64,000 nucleotides of DNA, taken from contig JACDTU010000006.1 of NCBI GenBank assembly GCA_022376465.1, forward strand, positions 744,001-808,000. The letters are read 5' to 3'. Numbering within the stretch: position 1 is the first letter of the stretch; every line of letters begins with the position of its first letter. This DNA is from Cubamyces lactineus. Its lineage: Eukaryota; Basidiomycota; Agaricomycetes; Polyporales; Polyporaceae. This document shows, in pieces, positions 1 through 8,800 of the stretch. Under the pieces are notes generated by a model, which made no database searches, had not been told where the DNA came from, and saw nothing but the letters and a program-made list of their open reading frames with translations. Both the position numbers and the translations under genes were made by a program.

Positions 1-353
1 CTACGGACCGTATTGGCCGACGGAAACAATGCGGAATGGCGCCATATGGCGCAAGAGGTAGAGCAGAGCCTATAGGAGGCTGCGGAGAGGCCGCGCAGTG
101 AGCCGGCCTTGCGACAAGGCCAGGTGGCCTCGCCAAGACCTGATGGACTGTAGCACAGCGTCCCCCCCTCCAGAGTCAAGTCCTGTATGCTCCTCCCTCC
201 TGGAGCTGGCAGACAGAGAACTGGGCCCCCTTCCCCCACCATACGACACATCCCCACTTCCCTTCACTACTGCTAGAGTCTTTCAGCTGCAATCCTTCTT
301 CTGTACACACGTCCTCTGCTAATCTATAACTTGACACCTTACGAATCTTTTGC

Positions 354-405
354 CTGCGACTGCAAACCCTGCGACTGCGAACCCTGCGACTGCGAACTGC
401 GAAGA
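354..405. repeat. 15-bp minisatellite (CTGCGACTGCGAACC)n
   Basis: Three tandem copies of a 15-bp unit, CTGCGACTGCRAACC, followed by partial copies. Variants of the CTGCGAA core recur at 560-600 and at 794-855. No convincing gene overlaps it; the open frames here are by-products of the short-period repeat. Confidence 0.8.
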
Positions 406-793
406 CAGCAAATCCCCAAAGCCTGCAAAACCTGCAAAACCCTGCAAGTTCAGAGTGCGAAGTTGCGAGTGCTACGTCTGCAGGATTGTGGGAGTTTGTG
501 TAAAAGCTAGCTGCGTTCCCCTCCTTTCCTTTATATACTCTGCGACTGCTGCGAACCTGCCAACCACGAACCTGCGAAGCTTGCAATTGCGAAGTCTGCA
601 AAGACGCGAAGACGTGAAGACGTGAAGCCTGTGGATTGCAAGGCTAGCAGTGCTCCCCTCCTTCCCTTCCGATCCAGCAAACCTGCGACATCCTCTCCCA
701 TCCTCTCCCATCTCTGTACCCTTTGCGAGGTTGGACAATACAGATTCCCTTCTCCCCCATACCCTTAGGGTCTCTCACTTGTGATATTTACGA

Positions 794-855
794 CCTGCGA
801 AATCTGCGAACTTGCGAACTGCGAACTGCAAACTGCGAACTGCAAACTGCGAACT
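794..855. repeat. 8-bp tandem repeat (CTGCRAAC)n
   Basis: About seven near-tandem copies of CTGCGAAC/CTGCAAAC. The core word is the same as in the minisatellite at 354-405, so both belong to one local satellite-like family. The two versions differ by G/A at the CpG, as expected from CpG decay. Confidence 0.8.
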
Positions 856-1349
856 CTCACGACGACCTTGCGAAAATCTGCGAAACCACTTAGCTGCGAA
901 ACGGCGCAAAGCCACAAGGACAGACTTCGCGAAAAGTTTGCGAAACCGCGTGTTGCAAAAATCTGCGAAACTCCGCGACATTTGCGAAATCGACAGCCCC
1001 CACTCCTCTCCTCTGGTCCCCTTCCTCCTCTCTCCTTCCCGGTGTATCCGCGAACCCTTTTCCTGCGCTCTTGCCAGTGTCGCGCCCTTCGCAAAGGCCA
1101 GCCAACCCTCTCTACTCATCCCCTTTGGTCCTAGGCTTCGCTACGGTTCGCGCCAGACACAGGGCACCCGACTCCAACCTCCCCTCTCCTTCGCGTCCTT
1201 TCCCCTCTCCCCTGCCAGCAGGCCTCGACCTACAAAGGCTCTCGGCCTGAGTAGTATCCTTCCCTTACGGGTGGGTTAGACGCTTCAATGTGTAATGTCG
1301 AGCCCAAGTAGGGCTTGCTGTTCGCTTCTCAGAAGAGTAAAAAAAGTGT

Positions 1350-1612
1350 TAAAACTCACAGTTAGGTCTTTCCCACCCATTCCTCTGGACCGGGCCCGTA
1401 TTGGGCTTGGTGTACTTAGGAGGATAGTGGGTAAGAAAGACTTACCCACCAGGTGCCCAGACCCCAAATGTCTAGGATGCTGTACACTCGCATAGATAGT
1501 ACATGTCTTTGGTAATCTACGCAGATGGCGCAATTAGCATCATCCTTTGCTTGGCTATGGATAGTGCTCAGTGCATGTCCAGTGTGGATTCAGTGCTAGT
1601 TGCACTGAGCCC
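1350..1612 (+). repeat. Dispersed repeat, copy 1 (inverted partner at 18071-18351)
   Basis: The sequence from the GTTAAAACTCA word to the block ending GTGCTAGTTGCACTGAG matches the reverse complement of 18071-18351 over about 270 bp, at roughly 80 percent by eye with small indels. Homology stops sharply upstream of 1350. It may be the end of an unidentified transposable element. The two copies now flank the nested retrotransposons in opposite orientation. Confidence 0.75.
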
Positions 1613-2823
1613 TTACACACTGATCCCCCTTTTCTGCTCTGCATTGACATGTCCCTGGACGCGCAAATGAATTTTGTATACTATAGAAACAGTCAGCTAT
1701 CAATTCAATCTTTTCTGGCGCAAAACAGATAAGAATTGAGCAAGTCAGAAGGCTAGGGAGCCAAGCTGGCCTGGTCCTGCAGGAGACCATTGTCGCAAAT
1801 TTGGGTCTCCGCTTATAAGGTGGCTGGGCTGATGACCGAATCATAAGCTAGTTGTAGCTCCGCTCGGAAGATAATAAGCGCTGATAAAATCGTTCAGATC
1901 CTCCCCAGAGGTGATGATACTCAGCGAAACCTCATCAGGCATGTTATCCCCTGATAAGGCAATCAGGCTGATCGTTAGCGCTTCCAAGCGTCTCTCCAGT
2001 CCACATCCAATCTCACCTCCTGGGTCTCGTATTGCCTCTCCCTTTCATTATCACTGTGCTTATATGTCTTCCTTTACTGGTCTTGTGGACAACATCTAGA
2101 AAACACGCACCCGTCTCCTCTTCAAACAGTTTCTGCCACTAGGTCTTCTGCCATCTTGTCAAGACACCTAATCTCTATAAGCCATGTCAATTCCTCTCGA
2201 TCCCGGCCACTACTGAAGTGGCCGAGAGCATCGGAAGGAGAGCAATTCCCCTACCTATCTGGTTGAATAATGCAGGTATGAGCCACATCTTACTTTGGTT
2301 TCCTCTACCGCTAATCTGACCTGAACATAGTCTGCAAGTGCGAGTACAGCACACGGGGTACTTCAGCATGTGTCACAACTGAGCGAACATGTCCCGGTGA
2401 ATCCTGCTGATGTACGGTGTTAAGCTTCATACATTCATATTGGAGCAATCATTATATTTGGGGGCACGGATGATGGTCCATGCGAGGCAGTCCGACATAA
2501 AGTGCTAGCATCCCTCAGCGAAGTGTGGTGTAAGTCCCACCGGGGGCATCGGCCTGTGGAACTGCTCGTTACACGAGAAACACACGATAGTTAGATGTCA
2601 AATGTGGTTCTTTGTAACACCATATGTGCTACCTTTGTCTAATGCTAGTTACATCGGTCTTTCAAGATGTAATTAGCATGTAACGTGGTTTTTGCATAAC
2701 ATTTCAAGTTTGATTAGCATGGTACACTCGGTGGAACACCATGCTGCATATTGCCAGTGATTACGGTATAATATCAATGTAACCACTTATCTCACAGATC
2801 GGTGCCCCCGGTGTCCCTCAGAA
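1613..2823. other. Decayed repetitive DNA, no gene
   Basis: AT-richer sequence with no open frame that resembles a protein. It holds scattered degenerate words such as TAATGCTAGTTAC, TAATTAGCATGTAAC and GATTAGCATGGTAC (2640-2735). I read it as transposon remnant. Confidence 0.5.
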
Positions 2824-2848
2824 GTCCTTATCAGTGACTGATAAGGAC
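2824..2848. repeat. Perfect 12-bp inverted repeat with 1-nt spacer
   Basis: GTCCTTATCAGT, one G, then its exact reverse complement. It would form a tight hairpin. It sits about 390 bp upstream of the LTR-like direct repeat at 3216. It may be an element end; no function is assigned. Confidence 0.7.
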
Positions 2849-3215
2849 AACTTTGTATTGTTATGCTTTCGAGCGTGACTCTTAAACTATCAAGCCTTAA
2901 GACGTCAATGAATAGAGAGCTTGTTTCTATTCAATTACTAGCCCTAGCTTTTCGAAGATAAGTGCGTAGTAACTTGTTCAGTTGAAAGTGAGTTAATGAG
3001 CAATCCAAGTTCGTAATTCGCGAAGAGACTGAAAGCTCGTAGATCTCAGAGTTCAACTGAAAGCTGAGGGTCGCTCTGGGGCGTCGCCTCTTATATACAT
3101 GTACAGAGAGTAAAGAGAGGAATGTTCTAGTGTATTCAAGGACTTTCCGGTACCTCGTAGTCAGCGCTAGTTGAATCTACTACCACTGTGGCAGTGCTGC
3201 TGTGCACCGCGGGCG

Positions 3216-3421
3216 GCTGCGCAGAAGCGACTGTGCATCCCTATATGGTAAGTGTAGAGTAAGTGCTAGAAAGTCCCAGCTGAGACGAGAACATTCCTGG
3301 ACTAAAGAACCATAGCTACAGTCCTAGAGTCCACCATATTTGTATTGTACAGGGAACGAAGCACAAGTCCATAACAAATCGTAAAGTTCATGACCCACCA
3401 ATTGTACGTTTGTAACACGTA
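3216..3421 (+). repeat. LTR-like direct repeat, copy A
   Basis: About 205 bp repeated in direct orientation at 5088-5293. Both copies contain CATCCCTATATGG and end with TTTGTAACAC. Copy B differs mostly by C to T or G to A changes, many at CpG sites. The 1.9 kb between the copies has no recognisable retrotransposon protein. The pair could be the ends of a collapsed element or two solo LTR fragments. Confidence 0.65.
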
Positions 3422-3484
3422 TCAGCACAAGTAAAGCAAGTGTCCTATGTATGTGAAGCCCCTGTGGTGTATTGGTTTTGTCGT

Positions 3485-3555
3485 CAGCCTGTGGCGCACT
3501 GGTGGGGTTGGACTTAGAGAGCTCGCCGGTTCGAGCCTCGCAATGGCAAGGAATT
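3485..3555 (+). repeat. tRNA-derived Pol III promoter head (SINE-like)
   Basis: An A-box-like word TGGCGCACTGG (3492-3502) is followed 25 bp later by a B box GGTTCGAGCC (3528-3537). This is the arrangement of an internal RNA polymerase III promoter. The acceptor and T-stem partners do not pair, so it is not a functional tRNA. A run of TAGATAGTAGATAATAGAT follows. The most likely reading is a SINE head or tRNA pseudogene. Confidence 0.55.
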
Positions 3556-3701
3556 CTATTAGATAGTAGATAGTAGATAATAGATCATCTGTATTAGAAT
3601 AGATCGCAATAGATAAGATATCACATCTATCAATCAAGTCGATGACGAAAGCAAAACTAAGATAGTAGTAAAACACAAACTCAATAGAGGGTAGTAAGTA
3701 A

Positions 3702-3783
3702 GAGTAGTAAGTAGTAAGAAATCGAGTAAGTAAGAGTAGTAGGTAGTAAGAAATCGAGTAAGTAACGAAGAGTAGTAGGCAGT
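3702..3783. repeat. 32-bp tandem repeat
   Basis: About two and a half copies of a 32-bp unit beginning GAGTAGTAAGTAGTAAG and ending ATCGAGTAAGTAA (copies start near 3702 and 3734). The purine-rich repeat directly follows the SINE-like head and its TAGATAG-rich tail. Confidence 0.75.
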
Positions 3784-5087
3784 CAGAAGACGGGTCAGCA
3801 GGTCAGCAGTTGGCTAACAAATATGGACGTCGGAGGGGCGATCTCGATCCCTGATAAGTGCTCATAAGGAAACCCTGGCACTTACCAAGTTACGTGTTGC
3901 TCATAATACTCGCCCTGAAATTATTGCGCTTATGACACTTTTGAGCGCTCATCCCCCGATCTGGAAATTTGCGACAATGGCACAGCTCTACACCCTGCCA
4001 CCCATTCCCTCTTGTCAAGGATGCGTTGGAAAGTGTTCCATATGAGCTTTATGGAAATGTTAAAACCATAGTGAGGCATTGAGAAATGGCTGAGATACAG
4101 GGCAATGAAGGTGGGGTGTGGCTGAGCCATGTCCTGCCTCCCCTGCCCTGTATCATGTGCCCATCTCTCTTGGAGATGTATTCCATGTGTTGTAGGCATA
4201 ACTACAGTTAATATGAGCACAATACCGTGAGGATCCACAGAGCTCTGGGTGAAATATGCGAGATATAGTGAGGTCCTCTCCTATTTGGAGAAGACATTGC
4301 CTATCTCGCCCAATACTGGGCTATTCCCTCTTGTTAGGGGCTCATTTGAAAGCTCTGACAAGACGAGTTTGGGAATATATGTTAGGACCATGCCGTCCGG
4401 GGGTACAACTCCAGTGGTTGGGACTTGGATGGAGTTCAGGGTCGGGGTACAACCAGAGGTTGGACTAGCACTGTGTGAGGACTTTCGCAAAACTATTAGT
4501 AACGCACAGGCTCCAACTCGGTGTCCTCTATTTGCAGACTACAGAGTATGGACTTGATGGGTCAGAGGTCGGACTTGGGAATGGGGTTGAGTCAGAGGAA
4601 AGGGTAGGAAGGGAACGAAGGTTGGTCAGACTAGGGGGTCGGGGTTGAGTGTCGGACTACAGACTAGAAGGCCAGTAAGACGAGGCTATAATGAGATTTC
4701 TAAACTGAGTAGCTACTACATTCCGGGGCAGTATCTATACTAAGTCAAAAACCTGATAGAAACAATAAGATATGTACATGATACGAAGGAGTAGAACGAA
4801 TGTATGAAAGTAGCTTGCCAAGAGGTAAGATATCGCAGATAGCTTAGTAAGCAAAGCCTCATGTAGGTAGCGCCATAAGGGGTTATCTGAGACATGTAAG
4901 TCATGGGGTCAGGGGAAGTCTGAAGTACAGAGTACAAAGTGCGGAGTACGGAGAATGGAGTCGGGGGTACGGGGTACGGAAGAGCAGAGTACAGGAGAAA
5001 AGAGTACGTAATGCAGAGTAAGGACGGAGTACGGGGGTTCAGGGCTTGGACCTCGGGGCTGCAGCACGGAGCGTAACAGCAGGCAGC
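3784..5087. other. Repeat-rich stretch without a supported gene
   Basis: Includes an 11-bp inverted repeat GATACAGGGCA/TGCCCTGTATC at 4093-4103 and 4144-4154, and a degenerate GAGTACGG-type array at about 4920-5040. The plus-strand open frame at 4249-4557 (102 codons) has no domain I recognise and sits among repeats, so it is not called as a gene. Confidence 0.55.
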
Positions 5088-5293
5088 TGTGCAGAAGTGA
5101 CTGTGCATCCCTATATGGTAAGTGTAGAGTAAGTGCTTAAAAGTCCTAGCTGAAACAAGAACATTCCTGGACTAAAGAACTATAGCTACAGTCCTAGAGT
5201 CCACCATATTTGTATTGTATAGGGAATAAAGCACAAGTCCATAACAAATCATAAAGTTCATGACCCACCAATTGTACATTTGTAACACATAGC
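5088..5293 (+). repeat. LTR-like direct repeat, copy B
   Basis: Partner of 3216-3421. Nearly all differences are transitions, and this copy carries the TpG or CpA form at several sites (for example AGTGACTG against AGCGACTG). A hairpin-prone sequence follows (5325-5355, ATCCAG...CTGGAT). Confidence 0.65.
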
Positions 5294-5498
5294 TGCTTCT
5301 ATTTGCAGCATACTATTCTCAATCATCCAGAGTTGCAACTAGCAACTCCCTGGATAGTAAGGCTCACCATCTTACTGCCTACTCACTACTTTAAGGTGAT
5401 ATAGATGCTATGCTTCACGTCTTTCAAATCAAAAACCCTCACACGCTCCCTTGGTGTTTAAAACCAAGTAGTCAGGAGCTTATATTCATTACTCAAAA

Positions 5499-5728
5499 TG
5501 TCGGAATGTCTACACCGCCGAGCGTGGCGCGCCCTCTCGCGCCGCCTTGGGATCCCTTGTCCGCGCTGCGCTTACTCAGTGCTGGAGTCCCCGCCCTACC
5601 GTAGATAGATAGTTCGCGACCACTAACTTGTATAGTAGGTACCGACGAGTATAAATACAGGCGGACGCGAGCCTCCCGCTTGTCGTCCTCGTTCGTACTC
5701 TACGTCCTCACTAATAGTCCGCTCGACA
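5499..5728 (+). repeat. Copia 5' LTR (230 bp)
   Basis: Begins TGTCGGAATG and ends CGCTCGACA. A TATA-like TATAAATA lies near 5650 (GAGTATAAATACAGG), placing the likely transcript start in the last 60-70 bp. It differs from the 3' LTR at seven positions, all CpG to TpG/CpA transitions. Confidence 0.96.
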
Positions 5729-5742
5729 GGTTATGAGCCCTG
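5729..5742 (+). promoter_or_regulatory. Primer-binding site, half-tRNA iMet type
   Basis: GGTTATGAGCCCTG starts at the first base after the LTR. Its complement contains GGGCTCATAACC, the anticodon-loop region (anticodon CAT) of initiator methionine tRNA. Drosophila copia is known to prime from a 5' half-molecule of tRNA-iMet at this loop. Use of the same primer here is inferred from the sequence match. Confidence 0.85.
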
Positions 5743-5828
5743 CTTGGCTCTGACCGTACCGCTCGCCCTTACCCGCGCTTACTCTACTTGCCTTTTAATC
5801 TCCGCTTGACTCTGACTCTCACTCTGCC

Positions 5829-8800
5829 ATGACCGACGACTCGTCCTCGAGCTACTGCATCGAGCCGCTCAACGGTGACAACTACCACACCTGGCGAATC
5901 CAAATGGCCGACATCCTCGCCGAGCTCGAGCTTTGGGAGTACGTCACCGGCACATGTACTCTCCCGGCCGACCCAGCCCAGCAACCTGTGTGGCACAAGA
6001 AGGATGCCAAGGCTCTCCGTGCCATCCGCCTCCGCATCGCAAAGGACGTCCTGGTGTACGCTCAAGACACGAAGACCTCCAAAGAGGCCTGGGATACTCT
6101 CGCTGAAACTTTCCAAGAAAACGGCCCGATCGGAATCATTCAAGTGCGACGAAAGCTCTTCCGCGCCCAATGCCCCGAGGGAGGAGATATCGAGGAGCAT
6201 CTCCGTAAGCTCCGTTCGTACAGGTCCGAGCTTCATGCTCTGGGCCAAACCGTCACCGACGCTGACTTCGCCATGGTCATTCTGACCTCTCTCCCTGACT
6301 CCTGGGACCCCTTCATTCGCGCCATCGACCCCTCAGACGTCATCTCCTCCAATGGCCAGCCACCTCGCCTCACGTCTGCAAAGCTCATTGCTCGCATCCA
6401 CCAAGAAGACCGCTGTACGAAGCGCGATGAAGAACCCGAAACTGCGCTGAAGACCGTCGACAAATCAACCTCGACCTGCCACAAGTGCGGCCGGCGCGGC
6501 CACTGGGCATGTGAATGTCGTTCTGGCAGACCGCGCCCCGGCCAACGCTCAGGATACGAACGCCGCCCTCGTCGTGATCAAGATTCCTCACGCTCGCATT
6601 CGACCAACTCACGCCCGCGCACGCGCAACGACGACTCCCGCGCGTATGTTGCCGATGAAGAAATCAGCGAGTCCGACGGCGACACACCTGCCCGCCAAGT
6701 CATGGGAACCATCTGTTACGACGCTCACTGTGTCACGGTCACGAAGTTTCCTTTTCCTTCCTCCTTGTGCTCCCACTATGCCACGTCATCTTTTCCCACA
6801 CCACGTCATCCTTTCCCGTGCCACGTCATCCTCGTTCCCACCGATTCCACGGTTGTTGTATTCCTAGCCTATCCTGTTTGCCACGTCATCGCCACATCAC
6901 CTGTATTCCCAGCCCTGACTCTACGTAGTTATACTGGACTCTCACGGTACGTGGCGCCTACGTGGCGCTGACGTGTCTATGCCTCCTTTCCTGTATTTAA
7001 GACCGGAGGATCCACTCGGGATCCTCAGCTCGACCTGGTTATCCATTGCCTATTCCTCTGAACCTCTACTCGACTCGAACTACTGGAGACCTCTGGTCCG
7101 ATCCCTAGGACGTCGCTCGCTGTGACCGATCTAGGCTCGTCGTAACATTAGGTCGAGCTCACCAGAACCTGTCGATCTACCCAGATCTCGACACACGACA
7201 CCCGCTCAAGACGGAGCGGCCCCGAACCGAACAACACGGCGTCGATACCGAAAGAATTTGCGGTTGACAAGGAAGCCAAGCTAGTCTACTACGAAGGGCA
7301 ACAAGTCTTCTGGAAGAACAAGTCCTGGCACTTCACTGAAGTCCCTCTCACCTGGCGGAACTGCCTTGACATCGACCCCGACTACCGAAGATGTTACCGC
7401 GAAATATCACTTGGAGACGAACTTCCGGAGGAACCAGCGGCCACCCCGGAACCGAGAACAGAACCAGAACAACCTTCCCCGGTAGACTTCACTACTCCCA
7501 GACCAGCTCAAGCGGAGATACTCGAGGAGAGTGAACCAGAAAGCGAGAACGCTACAAGAACTTCGAACGACGACCACGACCCGGAGGGAAGCGAAGCCGC
7601 ACCAGAACCCGTAGGGAAGACCCCTCAAGAAGAATCGAACCGAACTACGAACGAACCCGAAGGCCGAACCGAAGCCACAATGGCTGAAGAAAAGACGAAC
7701 GAGATCAAGCTCAAGATGCCCCCAGAGTTCTCAGGGAAGCGGGGCGAAGTAGTGGAGTGGCTGCAGAAATGCTCCCTCTACCTCACGATGAACAAGAAGA
7801 CCTACGCCACTGACGAAATGAAGATCGTCTTCTGCCTTATGCTGATGAATGGAGGCACCGCCGGAACCTGGGCCCGCACCTTCATTGAAGACGTAGAATG
7901 GCAGGCAACCGACCAGAACAAGAACCGAAGACCAGGCGAAGAACGTATCGAACCCAACTACGGAACATGGGACGACTTCAAGAAGCAACTACTGGAAGCA
8001 TTCGACGACATCGACCAGAAGGCCAGCGCCCGTGTACTGCTGCGAAACCTGAAGCAAGGAAGCAAGAAAGTCGAAGACTACATCGCCGAGTTTAAGTCGA
8101 TCATCTCGCCATGCGGAATCACAGAGTTCGAAGTCATTGCCGACTTCTTCTATGCTGGACTCAACCGTCCCCTTCGAGAGAAGATCTTCGGGATGTACCC
8201 CCTACCGAAGGATGCCAGCGAACTCTACCTCCGAGCCTCCACTCTCGAACAGCAGTATCACCTGGGAAGAGCATACGACGGGAAGACCTCGACCTTCCGA
8301 CCTACGTACAAGCCGTACAGACCCCGACCGCAAGAACGCGACCCTGACGCCATGGATGTTGACAAGATGACGACCGAAGAACGTGAGAAGCACTACCGAG
8401 AAGGACGATGCTTCAATTGCCACCAGATAGGGCATCTAGCGCGGCAGTGCCCCAACAGAAGAACCAACGACCGTAAGAAGACGAAGCCTGCTGCCAAGGC
8501 CCGCATCACCGGGGTCGAAGAAGACGAGAGCGACGATGATGAAGACATCAAATCCATCGACAGCCAAGCGGCTGACAAGAAACAGCTTATCGCAGCAAGG
8601 ATCCGTACCGCTCTGAAGGGGCTAGAAGAAGACCAAGACGCGAAGGAAATCCTCGCAAGCTTCTCCAACGAGGGTTTTTGAAGAACCAGCGTGTCTCGAC
8701 GTCACGACCGCGTACTAAGGTCCGCCGTGTAATAGTAGCGCAGACTTCGCGACAGTCTATGAGAATTCCGTTATCTATCCACGCGGACCTAAGCGTCGAA

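Larger units (their letters stand above)
1..1349. other. Repeat-rich stretch without a supported gene
   Basis: Apart from the CTGCGAA minisatellites this stretch is C/T-rich on the plus strand (runs such as CTCTCCCATCCTCTCCCATC near 690-712). The open frames have repetitive, arginine/serine-rich translations without a recognisable domain. I see no gene. Confidence 0.6.

Noticed and set aside
4249..4557. 102-codon plus-strand ORF in the repeat island
   Set aside because: No recognisable domain, surrounded by decayed repeats and satellites.
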